Program-made: the position numbers and the translations under genes
Shown: one piece after another, positions 1 through 8,896 of the stretch
Position numbering within the stretch: the stretch's first letter is position 1
Layout: every line of letters begins with the position of its first letter
Notes under the pieces: model-generated
Seen by the model: the letters and a program-made list of their open reading frames with translations, nothing else
Told to the model about the DNA's origin: nothing
Database searches by the model: none
Assembly: GCF_900460245.1 (NCBI RefSeq)
Contig: NZ_UHIP01000001.1
Coordinates: 1,364,001-1,428,000 of the forward strand
DNA length: 64,000 nt
DNA from: Vibrio fluvialis
Lineage (GTDB): Bacteria > Pseudomonadota > Gammaproteobacteria > Enterobacterales > Vibrionaceae
Direction of reading: 5' to 3'

Positions 1-131
1 GGCTGCGCAATATGCGTGAGCGGGTAGAATTTTTAGGCGGTGAACTGGAGCTGATGAGTGAGCCAGGGTTTGGGACTGAAATCACCGTGCTGTTGAATCT
101 GGATGGATTAGTGTATGGGAAAACCAATTAG
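1..131 (+). CDS. Sensor histidine kinase, C-terminal end only (partial)
   Basis: An open frame enters from the left edge (first full codon at 3) and stops with TAG at 129-131. The roughly 42 residues contain LRNMRERVEFLGGELEL followed by a PGFGTEITVLL-like strand. This is the end of the HATPase_c domain of NarX/UhpB-type kinases. The frame overlaps the start of the next gene, a LuxR-type response regulator, by 17 bases, so the two are translationally coupled and very probably form a cognate pair. The input domain lies outside the window, so the signal cannot be named. Confidence 0.8.
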   Translation, partial: LRNMRERVEFLGGELELMSEPGFGTEITVLLNLDGLVYGKTN

Positions 132-753
132 AGTGGTGATCGTCGATGATCACCGGGTAGTACTTGAAGGGTTTATGGCTCGCCTGGAAATGGAGCCGGA
201 AATCGAAGTGATTGCGACCGCAAGCAACGGATTGGAAGCACTTGAGGTGGTGAAGCAACATCGCCCGGATGTGATTCTGATGGATGTCAGTATGCCGATT
301 ATGAACGGCATCGATGCGACGCGTTTAATTAAAGAAGAAGTACCGGACGCCAAAGTCCTGATGCTGACCATGCATGACAACCGTGAGTACATCATGAAAG
401 TGATGCAGGCCGGAGCGGTTGGTTACATGCTTAAAGAGATTTCCGCCGAGAAGATGGTGCAGGCCATCAAAACTGTCAATCTTGGCTCAACCTATTTTTG
501 TGAATCCGTCACGCAGACGTTGTTCACGCAGGACATCATACCATCGGCTCAAAAGCCCAATCCGCTCAGCCGACGTGAAGAGGCGGTGCTTAAGATGGTG
601 GCTCAAGGCCATAGCAGTAAGAAAATTGCGTCGTTACTCAACATCAGCTATCGCACGGTAGAGACGCATCGTCAGAACATCAAACATAAACTGGATATAC
701 ATTCGACGGCGGAGCTGGCGCAATACGCTATCCAGCATGGCATGCTGGAATGA
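115..753 (+). CDS. NarL/LuxR-family response regulator
   Basis: The 212-residue protein has a receiver domain (about 5-120) with acidic pocket D11/D12, phospho-acceptor D57 in LMDVSMP, and a conserved K in the GYMLKE stretch. A LuxR-type helix-turn-helix follows (about 148-208: LSRREEAVLKMVAQG, then the TVETHRQNI recognition helix). It is a DNA-binding output regulator for the kinase whose tail overlaps its start. The gene is convergent with the MarR-type gene and ends at a shared bidirectional terminator. Targets cannot be read from the window. In V. cholerae a similar kinase/regulator pair sits beside cosR (recalled synteny). Confidence 0.9.
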   Translation: MGKPIRVVIVDDHRVVLEGFMARLEMEPEIEVIATASNGLEALEVVKQHRPDVILMDVSMPIMNGIDATRLIKEEVPDAKVLMLTMHDNREYIMKVMQAGAVGYMLKEISAEKMVQAIKTVNLGSTYFCESVTQTLFTQDIIPSAQKPNPLSRREEAVLKMVAQGHSSKKIASLLNISYRTVETHRQNIKHKLDIHSTAELAQYAIQHGMLE

Positions 754-781
754 CATCAGTCGTAACGTTCAGCGGCAACAA

Positions 782-809
782 AAAAGGTTGGGCTTATACC
801 CAACCTTTT
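782..809. terminator. Bidirectional terminator between the response regulator and cosR
   Basis: A perfect 11-bp inverted repeat (AAAAGGTTGGG / CCCAACCTTTT) has a 6-base loop, with an A-run on the left and T-run on the right. It can end transcription from both convergent genes. Confidence 0.85.
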
Positions 810-850
810 CCCGTTTTTACTCTGTAGTCATTTCTACCACGATATCAGCA

Positions 851-1327
851 TTATTCTGGCTTCGTGATGCTGCCAATTTCCAGCATCGGCGCCACGTCGA
901 TGTTCTCGGCGTTCATCATTGCAGACAGACGCTGCACAGAAGAAAGCAGCAGAGACTGTTCCCAATCTTCCAGTTGGCAAAAACGCTCAACAAAATCTTC
1001 TTGTAGTGGCTGTGGTGCTTCCGCCAGCAGCTTGAGGCCTTCCTCAGTAAGATGGGCGTGCACTTTGCGCTTGTCGGTGTTGCTGCGAATACGTTGTACA
1101 TAGCCGTTGCGCTCGAGACGATCGAGAATCGTCGTCGCCGTCGCTTGGCTCATGTTGGTGTGTTTAGAGAGCTCACGAATAGTGACTTCGCCCAATTGCT
1201 GAATTGATCGCATCAGAATCAACTGAGGTCCGGTTAATCCGGCACTCTTGCTCAATTTTTTTGAGTGTAGATCAATGGCTCGGATGATCTGGCGAATCGC
1301 GACCAGTACTTCTTCATGTTTTTCCAA
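851..1327 (-). CDS. cosR: MarR-family osmoresponsive regulator, CosR-like
   Basis: The 158-residue MarR protein has a winged helix at about residues 28-115. The recognition region reads MSQATATTILDRLERNGYV and the wing is IRSNTDKRKVHAHLTEEG. It lies back to back with a BCCT osmolyte transporter and beside a LuxR-type two-component system. That is the arrangement recalled for V. cholerae CosR, which represses compatible-solute synthesis and uptake genes. The identity to CosR rests on this synteny and family match. A strong palindrome 62-86 bases upstream of the start is a candidate binding site. The other possibility is an unrelated MarR repressor. Confidence 0.8.
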   Translation of the reverse strand: MEKHEEVLVAIRQIIRAIDLHSKKLSKSAGLTGPQLILMRSIQQLGEVTIRELSKHTNMSQATATTILDRLERNGYVQRIRSNTDKRKVHAHLTEEGLKLLAEAPQPLQEDFVERFCQLEDWEQSLLLSSVQRLSAMMNAENIDVAPMLEIGSITKPE

Positions 1328-1707
1328 AATTTACATCCACAACGTATCGAAGAATTTAGGCGCGACGATACATCACTTAAAGCCGGATGAAAAGTATTGA
1401 CTTCATACTTTTCTATCTCCGCTTTTGACCTATTTTAATCAATGTCTAGTGATGTAAAATGTTTTGTGTACGAACAATATTTTTATTGTTTTTGTTTAAT
1501 AGATAAACAACCGTTAGCAATTTTCAAGAAAATTAGTACAAAAATCAACCTTTGGGTAGATCTCTTGCACTTGATGTGTAAAATATAGGTCAACTTTACA
1601 TTAGAACAATAGTTATGAGTACGAAATATATTTACTGTTTTCAACCTGAATTTATTTCGTTGTCATGGCTGTAGAGTTCAATCTTGAATGAATAAAAGAG
1701 AGGACAA
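1328..1707. promoter_or_regulatory. Divergent control region of cosR and the BCCT transporter
   Basis: This 380-base AT-rich interval holds no gene. It must carry the promoters of both divergent genes. It contains the inverted repeat GAAAAGTAT-N7-ATACTTTTC at 1389-1413 close to the cosR start. A purine-rich ribosome-binding site (GAGAGG, 1698-1703) precedes the transporter ATG at 1708. No further structure was convincing by eye. Confidence 0.6.
1389..1413. promoter_or_regulatory. 25-bp palindromic candidate operator upstream of cosR
   Basis: Two perfect 9-bp arms, GAAAAGTAT and ATACTTTTC, are separated by TGACTTC. The size and symmetry suit a MarR dimer site, and the position fits cosR autoregulation. 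That the repeat binds CosR is inference. Confidence 0.5.
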
Positions 1708-3285
1708 ATGACGAAAGGTATTGATAAGTACAGTATCGACAGTACCGATTACACCGTCGGGCAGGACAATGTCCAGAAGTGGGGTTTTGACGTCCATAAC
1801 CCGGTTTTTGGTATCAGTGCAGGTTTAATTCTGCTGTTTCTGTTAGCGACATTAGTTGTGGATGCCGATACGGCGAAAAGTGCACTCGATGGTATTAAGT
1901 GGAAAATCATTGGCTCGTTTGACTGGCTGTTTATCTGGTCCGGTAACATTTTCGTGATTTTCTGTCTGGCGCTGGTGGTTTCACCTTATGGCAAGATCCG
2001 TCTGGGAGGTCAGGAAGCCGTTGCCGATCACTCATTCATCTCATGGCTGTCAATGCTGTTTGCAGCGGGGATGGGTATTGGTCTGATGTTCTGGAGTGTG
2101 GCAGAGCCGGTGGCGTATTTTACCGGTTGGTATGAAACGCCGCTAGGCGTAGAAGCCAATTCTCCGGAAGCAGCTAAGCTGGCGCTGGGGGCAACCATGT
2201 TCCACTGGGGCCTTCACCCTTGGGCAATTTATGGTGTTGTGGCTTTGTCACTGGCGTTTTTCTGTTACAACAAGGGGCTTCCGCTGTCGATTCGATCGAT
2301 TTTCTATCCGATTCTGGGCGATCGCGCCTGGGGCTGGGCGGGGCACGTTGTGGATATTCTGGCCGTATTGGCCACACTGTTCGGCTTGGCAACGTCACTG
2401 GGTTTAGGTGCCCAACAGGCGGCAAGTGGTATTCATCATGTGTTTGGTATTGATGCGGGTATTGGCCTTCAGATTGTCGTTATTATTGGTGTCACGCTGC
2501 TGGCGACTTTCTCGGTCATCCGCGGTATCGATGGTGGTGTGAAAGTAATTTCCAACATCAACATGGTGGTGGCATTCCTGTTGCTGATTCTGGTGGCGTT
2601 AATTGGCTATGCGGTTACGTTTGGTTCGATTCCGACCACACTGATGTCTTACATCGAAAATATTATTCCGCTGAGCAACCCACACGGCCGTACAGATGAA
2701 GCTTGGTTCCAAGGCTGGACAGTATTCTACTGGGCATGGTGGATTTCATGGTCGCCATTTGTCGGTATGTTCATTGCGCGTGTTTCTAAAGGTCGTACGA
2801 TTCGTGAGTTCATCACCGCAGTGCTACTGGTTCCAACGGCTGTGACACTGATCTGGATGTCGGTATTTGGCGGTTTGGCGGTCGATCAGGTTGTGAACCA
2901 TGTGGGCGAACTGGGTGCCAACGGGCTGACCGATGTATCGCTGGCGATGTTCCAGATGTTTGATGTACTGCCATACGGCACCATTCTCTCTGTGATTGCT
3001 GTGGTTCTGGTTCTGGTGTTCTTTATTACGTCGTCCGATTCAGGTTCTTTGGTTATCGACAGCATTACGGCGGGTGGTAAGTTGGATGCTCCTGTTCTGC
3101 AACGTATTTTCTGGGCGCTAATGGAAGGAGCGATTGCGATTGCGCTGCTGTGGATTGGCGGTACTGAAGCCGTTCAGGCATTACAGGCGGGCGCGATCTC
3201 AACTGCGCTGCCGTTCACACTGGTACTACTGCTGATGTGTGTCAGTCTGGTGATGGGCATGCGTACCGAACGCTTCGAGCGTTAA
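1708..3285 (+). CDS. opuD: BCCT-family betaine/compatible-solute transporter (OpuD-like)
   Basis: The 525-residue membrane protein has about 12 hydrophobic segments. The BCCT signature occurs around residues 345-370 (WAWWISWSPFVGMFIARVS followed by KGRTIREF). Members import glycine betaine, choline, proline or related osmolytes with Na+ or H+. The start is supported by the GAGAGG ribosome-binding site. Divergence from cosR suggests osmotic control. The protein is shorter at the C-terminus than BetT, which has a long osmosensory tail, so it groups with OpuD/BetL-type carriers. The exact substrate cannot be assigned. Confidence 0.88.
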   Translation: MTKGIDKYSIDSTDYTVGQDNVQKWGFDVHNPVFGISAGLILLFLLATLVVDADTAKSALDGIKWKIIGSFDWLFIWSGNIFVIFCLALVVSPYGKIRLGGQEAVADHSFISWLSMLFAAGMGIGLMFWSVAEPVAYFTGWYETPLGVEANSPEAAKLALGATMFHWGLHPWAIYGVVALSLAFFCYNKGLPLSIRSIFYPILGDRAWGWAGHVVDILAVLATLFGLATSLGLGAQQAASGIHHVFGIDAGIGLQIVVIIGVTLLATFSVIRGIDGGVKVISNINMVVAFLLLILVALIGYAVTFGSIPTTLMSYIENIIPLSNPHGRTDEAWFQGWTVFYWAWWISWSPFVGMFIARVSKGRTIREFITAVLLVPTAVTLIWMSVFGGLAVDQVVNHVGELGANGLTDVSLAMFQMFDVLPYGTILSVIAVVLVLVFFITSSDSGSLVIDSITAGGKLDAPVLQRIFWALMEGAIAIALLWIGGTEAVQALQAGAISTALPFTLVLLLMCVSLVMGMRTERFER

Positions 3286-3304
3286 CCATTAAGATGTTTG
3301 AAAG

Positions 3305-3328
3305 GCCGGCGTATCGCCGGCTTTTTTT
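3305..3328 (+). terminator. Terminator of the BCCT transporter
   Basis: The stem GCCGGCG / CGCCGGC has a 3-base loop and is followed by a run of seven T residues. Confidence 0.85.
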
Positions 3329-3489
3329 ATGGATTATAAATTGACATGCGCCATTGGTTTGACGGAATAATTGCCTGTAAAAGCAATGACTTATATACTT
3401 TGCATTGTTTTAGACATATTTCGTGCAACTGCAACAAAATGTAGATACTATCTGCCGCGAATTGTTCCAACTTCTAACAAAAAATTGCG

Positions 3490-5373
3490 ATGAAACTGAC
3501 ATTAAAACAAAAACTCATCGGCGCAAGTTTGTCTGCAGTGGTCGTAATGGCTGGTGCACTGACTTGGTTGTCTGCCGATCAACTGAAAGAGCAAACCTCG
3601 CGTGGTGTGCTTGACCGCGCTGAAGCAATCTCCGCAACCGCATCGAAAGGCATTTCCGACTGGATCAGTATCCGGAAAGACATCTCTTCGGCGTTCAATG
3701 ATTACACCGCACAATCGGATGTGGTCCCATTCCTGCAGCAAGCGCGTAAAGCGGGCGGATTTGACGACATCTTCTTTGGTACTCCAAAAGGCGACATGTA
3801 CCGCTCCCATCCAGAGCGCAACCGTGCTGACTACGATCCTCGTACTCGTCCTTGGTACAAAGATGCTTCTGCAGCAGGCAAGCAGATCATCACAACGGCT
3901 TACAAAGATGCCATCACCAATGCACTGCTGGTGACCATCGCAGAACCTGTTCGTCAAAACGGACAATTTGCGGGTGTCGTAGGTGCGGACGTATTGATTG
4001 ATCAGTTGATCAACGATGTATTGAGTATCGATGCGGGTGAAAACGCCTATGCGATGCTGATTGATACACAGGATGGTACGTTCCTGGCGCATCCAAACAA
4101 AGATCTGCTGCTGAAACCGGTAAACAGCCTGTCTAAATCTCTGACTATGTCAACGATTGAGCAGTCTGCGGCTGCGCATCAGTTGCTGACGGTCAGTCGC
4201 AACGGCAACGATGAATTTTTCTATTTCACTAAAGTGCCAAACACGCCTTGGGTGTTTGCCGTGCAGATGGACAAACACACTGAGTTTGCATCACACACGC
4301 AACTACTGACCAGCCTGCTGGTTATCGCTGTGATCATCACAATCATCGTGGTTGTGATTGTTTCCTGGTTGGTGAGCTTCCTGTTCCGCGATCTGGGCCG
4401 CGTGTCAAAAGCGCTGGCAGAAATTGCCTCGGGTGAAGGTGACCTGACGCAGCGTCTGGAACCACGCAGTGACGACGAAGTCGGCCAACTGGCGAGTAAC
4501 TTCAATACCTTCGTGGGCAACATGCACACCATGGTGATGAAGCTGAGCCACGTTTCTAAGTCGCTTTCTTCTCAGTCTCAGATGACGGCGGCGCACGCTG
4601 AAGAACGCAGTGCGCGTATTCGCATGCAGCAAGACGAGATCAACATGGTTGCAACGGCAATCAACGAGATGGCGGCGGCAACTCAAGAGATCGCCAACAA
4701 CTCTGAAAATACGGCGCAGAACTCTTCTGAAGCGGTAAGCGCATGTGTGCATGGCGCGAAACAGGTTTCCCAAACGCAGAACTCTATTCACTCTCTGGCA
4801 CAAGAAGTTCAGGTGGCAACGGGTGTTATTCAAGAGCTGGAAGTTCACGGTAATCAGATCAGCACCATCCTGTCGACCATTCAGGATATCGCGGAACAAA
4901 CCAACCTGCTGGCACTGAACGCAGCGATTGAAGCGGCTCGTGCGGGTGAGCAAGGTCGTGGTTTTGCGGTGGTTGCTGATGAAGTTCGCGTACTGAGCCA
5001 GCGTACTCATGCGTCGACGAAAGAGATTCAGACCATGATCGAAACGCTGCAAGGCACAACGTCGAAAGCGGTGGGTATCATGAACGACAGCCGCATGTTG
5101 GCTGACACCAGTGTGGATGACTCAAACTCTGCGGCGGCAAGCCTGACTCAAATCCATAACGCGGTGGAAATCATCAGCGATATGGCGACTCAGATTGCAT
5201 CAGCAGCAGAAGAGCAGGCGTCAGTGACGTCCGAGATCACGCGCAATACTGAAGGCATTCGCGATGTATCAAATGATCTGGCTCAGGAAGCCCATGAAGC
5301 GGCTTCTCAGGCGGCCGAACTTTCTCAGCTGTCGTTTGAACTGGAACAAGAAATCCGCCGCTTTAAGCTGTAA
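3490..5373 (+). CDS. Methyl-accepting chemotaxis protein, dCache amino-acid type
   Basis: The 627-residue transducer has an N-terminal membrane helix (about 9-28), a periplasmic double-Cache domain (about 35-275), a second helix (about 277-300), HAMP, and a cytoplasmic signalling hairpin with the near-invariant tip [20 protein letters not shown]. The distal pocket shows Y115, R120, W122, Y138, D140 and D167. These have the same spacing as the amino-acid-binding residues recalled for Pseudomonas PctA (Y121, R126, W128, Y144, D146, D173). A role as amino-acid chemoreceptor is therefore a reasoned prediction. The ATG at 3490 has only a weak ribosome-binding site. It stands alone, convergent with the exonuclease gene. 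Confidence 0.92.
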   Translation: MKLTLKQKLIGASLSAVVVMAGALTWLSADQLKEQTSRGVLDRAEAISATASKGISDWISIRKDISSAFNDYTAQSDVVPFLQQARKAGGFDDIFFGTPKGDMYRSHPERNRADYDPRTRPWYKDASAAGKQIITTAYKDAITNALLVTIAEPVRQNGQFAGVVGADVLIDQLINDVLSIDAGENAYAMLIDTQDGTFLAHPNKDLLLKPVNSLSKSLTMSTIEQSAAAHQLLTVSRNGNDEFFYFTKVPNTPWVFAVQMDKHTEFASHTQLLTSLLVIAVIITIIVVVIVSWLVSFLFRDLGRVSKALAEIASGEGDLTQRLEPRSDDEVGQLASNFNTFVGNMHTMVMKLSHVSKSLSSQSQMTAAHAEERSARIRMQQDEINMVATAINEMAAATQEIANNSENTAQNSSEAVSACVHGAKQVSQTQNSIHSLAQEVQVATGVIQELEVHGNQISTILSTIQDIAEQTNLLALNAAIEAARAGEQGRGFAVVADEVRVLSQRTHASTKEIQTMIETLQGTTSKAVGIMNDSRMLADTSVDDSNSAAASLTQIHNAVEIISDMATQIASAAEEQASVTSEITRNTEGIRDVSNDLAQEAHEAASQAAELSQLSFELEQEIRRFKL

Positions 5374-5390
5374 AGCATAGTCGGATAGAC

Positions 5391-5417
5391 AAAAAGGAGC
5401 CCTAGGGCTCCTTTTTT
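5391..5417. terminator. Bidirectional terminator between the chemoreceptor and the exonuclease
   Basis: The perfect palindrome AGGAGCCCTAGGGCTCCT is flanked by A and T runs and lies between convergent genes. Confidence 0.85.
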
Positions 5418-5443
5418 CATGCGCGGCTTAAAATGAACTTGCC

Positions 5444-6160
5444 TTACAACCAGAATTGACGAACCGGTTGATCTGCAGAGAAATGATGTGCAATTTGCGC
5501 CTGCAGCAGTTCAGCTGTCGCAATCGCGTCGGTTAGTGCGTGGTGCGGTGTATAGGCAGGCAAGCCATAACGCATACGTGACTGGCCGAGCCGAACGGAT
5601 TCTGGCTTTTTGCCACGCAGTCGATTCCAGAGTCCGGCAGTGTGGCGTTTTTGAATCATGGCTTCGATTTCCATTGTATCAATGACAGGAAACTCGATGC
5701 CTTCACCAATCCGTCGTCTAAGTGCACGGTCAAGAAATTCACGCTCGATTTTGTGATAGTGCACCACCAGAATTCGGCCTGCCAGCTGGTCAAGAACCTG
5801 TTCAAAAATCTCGCTCAGATCTGGCGCATCCATGATGTCGTTATGAGTAATGCCATGAATGACAATGGAATGTTCATCGAGTTTTTGACGTGGGCGAACC
5901 GTCCAGTGCTCGCCACGTTTCAGGTAAATGCGGTTTAGGGTAAACGGCACCAGGCCGATGGTGATGATTTCATCCTTATCTACGCTAAGGCCGGTGGTTT
6001 CAAAGTCCATCGCGACAAATTCCACCTCGCCGAGCGGGGTATTGCCATCCGGCAGAGCAGAAGAATAAAAGCGCTGCAGGCTAGGGTGGCTGACCACGTT
6101 TTGTTTTGCACGATATTTATAGGGCCAGTTGATACTTGGCGCCTGAAACAGTTTCTTCAT
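5444..6160 (-). CDS. DEDD-superfamily 3'-5' exonuclease (DnaQ-like)
   Basis: The 238-residue protein has Exo I MDFETTGL (D52, E54), an Exo II region HYHKIEREFLD, and an Exo III stretch with H and D in HHALTDAIATAELL. It is thus a DEDDh nuclease of the polymerase III epsilon/RNase T fold. In Exo II the usual aspartate is replaced by glutamate (IERE), which appears to be a feature of a subfamily rather than damage. The start lies 8 bases after the stop of the upstream cNMP/CBS gene, so both are one operon. That pairing hints that the nuclease acts on a substrate handled by the neighbour. The substrate (DNA, RNA or nucleotide) is unknown. Confidence 0.85.
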   Translation of the reverse strand: MKKLFQAPSINWPYKYRAKQNVVSHPSLQRFYSSALPDGNTPLGEVEFVAMDFETTGLSVDKDEIITIGLVPFTLNRIYLKRGEHWTVRPRQKLDEHSIVIHGITHNDIMDAPDLSEIFEQVLDQLAGRILVVHYHKIEREFLDRALRRRIGEGIEFPVIDTMEIEAMIQKRHTAGLWNRLRGKKPESVRLGQSRMRYGLPAYTPHHALTDAIATAELLQAQIAHHFSADQPVRQFWL

Positions 6161-6168
6161 GGTGTCGC

Positions 6169-8058
6169 CTATTTAAAGTTGTTGCTGGCCTGATAACGAT
6201 ATTTCAGAAAATTCTGCGCGTTACTGAGAATTTGAAACGCATCTTTAAGATTACGGCGCTCAAATTCCGACAGATTTTCTGGTTCGATGTTGTTGTCTGG
6301 CTCAATATTATTTTCAACATCAAACGCTTGATGGCGGATACGCACCATGGAAATGAACTCCAGCGCATCACGCAGATCCTGTCCGCGACCTTTGGGCAGA
6401 ATGCCGGCATCAATGATGTCATCCAAGCGTTCGAATGAGTTCTGCGCGCGTGAGCCTACCGCGAGCGCATGGACTCGAATCAAATCGGCAAGCGGTGCCG
6501 TGCCGCGACGCTTGAGGTTAATGGAGTTATTATGGCGGCCATCTTTCTCCATCACGAAACTCTTGAAGAAGCCTAACGGCGGCGTCCGATTTAACGCATT
6601 ACGCGCCAGACAAGCGAGGAAACGGTTATTGCGGCGCGCTCGGCGGACAATGAAACCATTGAGCTGTTCCGCCCATTTCAGACGGCCATAGACGCCATCC
6701 AAATCAAAGAAGATTGACGCATTGAGCAGGGCTTTCGGATTCGGGTTATCAATCCAGTCGGCGAAGCATGCTTCCCACTCTTGACGCGTCATACGCCAGA
6801 TTGGGTTGGTTGCCATAATATCGCCGGTGCAATAGCTGTAACCGCATTGATCCAGTGCATCGCAGACGAATTTGGCTAAGTCTGCGAAATACTGGCCGTG
6901 AATAGCCTCATCGTAACTGTCGTCCAGAATAATGGCGTTGTCCTGATCGGTGACAATCAGTTGTTCGTCACGCCCCATTGATCCCAGCGCGAGGAAACAA
7001 TACGGAATGGGAGCCGGGCCGAGGTGTTCTTCAGCCAGTTCAATAATGCGCTGTTTAAAGCTACGTCCAATCACCGACATCGCTGTACCGACCATATGTG
7101 AGTTAGCATCCTCGTTGACCATACGCACGAAACTGTCTTTGACTTGTTTCGATATCAGTGCCAAATCGGGAATGGATTTCTGTTGGAAGATGCTGCTGAC
7201 CAACAGTAAGGAGTTCTGCGATTCGTAACGAACGATATCCGTCAGATCGATGATGCCGATAGGGTTACGTTCTTTGAGGACGGGAAGATGGTGTACGTTG
7301 TAGCGCAGCATTGTCAGCATGGCTTCATAAACATACGCATTGTGGTCGAGCGAAATTACCTCAGTGGTCATCACATTGGTGACAGGTTCGCTATGATCGA
7401 TACCTGTAGCAATCACGCGGCGACATAAATCGCGATCGGTCAGAATACCTATTAGTGGCCGATTGTCGTCGTCATCGTTTTGCAGAATATCCGGGTCGAT
7501 GATGAGCACTGATGAGACGTTCTCTTCCGCCATTTTGACCGCCACTTCCTGAATGGTTGCGGTTTTGTAGACGAAGGGCGCTTCTCTGGTAATCAGACGC
7601 TTCACTTTGACGGTGGTGAGATCGTTTTGCTCCGCCGTATTCGATACTGTCTGACGCAAGCGGGCGTTATCCTGCACTTCCACATAGTCGGCGAAAGCGT
7701 CGTGGTCTTCATAGAGGGATTGAAACGTAGCCTCGGGAATGCAGTAGACCAAGGTGTCTTCAATCGCTGTTACCGGAAATCGGACTTTATTGTTGGTGAG
7801 CAGCCCCATCTGACCAAACAGTCCGCCTTCGGTTAAGCGGTTATAGAGCTCGCCCTTACGTCGATAGACTTCAACCACGCCGCTGCGCACCAGATAGAGG
7901 TCTTCGATATGGTCGCCGAAGCGGATGATTGGGGTGTCCTGACGGAAGTAGGCGATTTCTACGTTATGGGCGACGTCTTCCAGCGTTGCTTCGGGCAAAT
8001 CGCGAAAAGGCGGATATTGGCTGAGGAAGTTTTTTATTTCTAAAAGTTCGGCTTCCAT
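6169..8058 (-). CDS. cNMP-binding/CBS/DUF294 nucleotidyltransferase-like signal protein
   Basis: The 629-residue cytoplasmic protein has four parts: a cyclic-nucleotide-binding-like fold (about 8-135), a CBS pair (about 155-280), a DUF294 nucleotidyltransferase core with GSMGRDEQ at 359-366 and TDQDNAI at 370-376, and a helical DUF294 C-terminal domain. The core resembles GlnD-type nucleotidyltransferases. The phosphate-binding cassette reads FGQMGLL and lacks the usual glutamate, so cAMP binding is doubtful. CBS domains commonly sense adenylates. It is the first gene of a two-gene operon with the exonuclease. Function is unknown; a role in nucleotide-responsive regulation is inference. Confidence 0.85.
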   Translation of the reverse strand: MEAELLEIKNFLSQYPPFRDLPEATLEDVAHNVEIAYFRQDTPIIRFGDHIEDLYLVRSGVVEVYRRKGELYNRLTEGGLFGQMGLLTNNKVRFPVTAIEDTLVYCIPEATFQSLYEDHDAFADYVEVQDNARLRQTVSNTAEQNDLTTVKVKRLITREAPFVYKTATIQEVAVKMAEENVSSVLIIDPDILQNDDDDNRPLIGILTDRDLCRRVIATGIDHSEPVTNVMTTEVISLDHNAYVYEAMLTMLRYNVHHLPVLKERNPIGIIDLTDIVRYESQNSLLLVSSIFQQKSIPDLALISKQVKDSFVRMVNEDANSHMVGTAMSVIGRSFKQRIIELAEEHLGPAPIPYCFLALGSMGRDEQLIVTDQDNAIILDDSYDEAIHGQYFADLAKFVCDALDQCGYSYCTGDIMATNPIWRMTRQEWEACFADWIDNPNPKALLNASIFFDLDGVYGRLKWAEQLNGFIVRRARRNNRFLACLARNALNRTPPLGFFKSFVMEKDGRHNNSINLKRRGTAPLADLIRVHALAVGSRAQNSFERLDDIIDAGILPKGRGQDLRDALEFISMVRIRHQAFDVENNIEPDNNIEPENLSEFERRNLKDAFQILSNAQNFLKYRYQASNNFK

Positions 8059-8236
8059 CTGGGGCTCCTGTCGTTACGTCGTGCATACAAAATTAGCATA
8101 CACAGCTTGGCGGTGTTGGAAACCATTCATACTACACGAATTTTTCGCTGAAGGCAGAAATGCAAAAGATATCGCATCCTCATACTAAGGTTTAGTCTAA
8201 GCTTGTTTAAAAGACGTTCAACACTGGGAGAGAGTG

Positions 8237-8854
8237 ATGAGAAAACGTTGGGGAATCATACCGCTACTTGCCATTGCACCTATGGTCTCTGCACACAGCC
8301 TCAATGATCAGCAGCCGCTGCAATACGATTACCTGAATATGGAGGTGAGTTCCGGAACGGTCAGCGATCTCTACGCGGCGGGAGACAGCGATAATGTTAC
8401 CGGCTTACTGTTTGGTGTCAGCCACAAGTGGGATGAGAGTGATTGGCTGCTCGTCGCCGACTACAGCGCACGCTTTTACCACCCTGACGACGATACGATA
8501 GAGCGTTATCAACTGAGACTCGGAGGCGGGTATCGTTGGTTGTTGGCTGAGAATTTGGATTTGTTCACCCATGTCAAAGCGGGGGGCATGCGCATTCGTG
8601 TTGAAAGTGATTACAGTGAAAATGACTTTATCTACAGCGCAGATGTGGGTGTGCGCTATGCCTTTACCTCAACGTTTGAAATGAGCTTGATTGGTGAAGC
8701 CATCCGTAACAAGTGGCAGGATGAGAACGTTGCAACTCTGCGCGCCGATTATTACTTCTTCAAGCGCGTGGCGTTAGGCGCCTTGGTGTCTTATCGTGAT
8801 GGAGAAGGCAGTCATATCAATGAAATGGGTTTAACGCTCCGATTGAATTACTAA
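8237..8854 (+). CDS. Small outer-membrane beta-barrel-like protein of unknown function
   Basis: The 205-residue product has a signal peptide (MRKRWGII, then a hydrophobic run ending VSAHS). Alternating polar/apolar strands rich in aromatics follow, and it ends GLTLRLNY, a typical beta-barrel C-terminus with a terminal aromatic. It looks like an outer-membrane protein of the 8-strand size. I prefer the ATG at 8237 over the GTG at 8234 because GGGAG (8226-8230) is then correctly spaced. It is transcribed alone and convergent with aspC. No substrate or family name can be supported. Confidence 0.7.
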   Translation: MRKRWGIIPLLAIAPMVSAHSLNDQQPLQYDYLNMEVSSGTVSDLYAAGDSDNVTGLLFGVSHKWDESDWLLVADYSARFYHPDDDTIERYQLRLGGGYRWLLAENLDLFTHVKAGGMRIRVESDYSENDFIYSADVGVRYAFTSTFEMSLIGEAIRNKWQDENVATLRADYYFFKRVALGALVSYRDGEGSHINEMGLTLRLNY

Positions 8855-8855
8855 G

Positions 8856-8886
8856 AAAAAAAACCGGCTTTCGCCGGCTTCTTTTT
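8856..8886. terminator. Bidirectional terminator between the barrel protein and aspC
   Basis: The stem CCGGC...GCCGG lies between an A-run and a T-run, separating two convergent genes. Confidence 0.8.
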
Positions 8887-8896
8887 ACTCTCGCAA

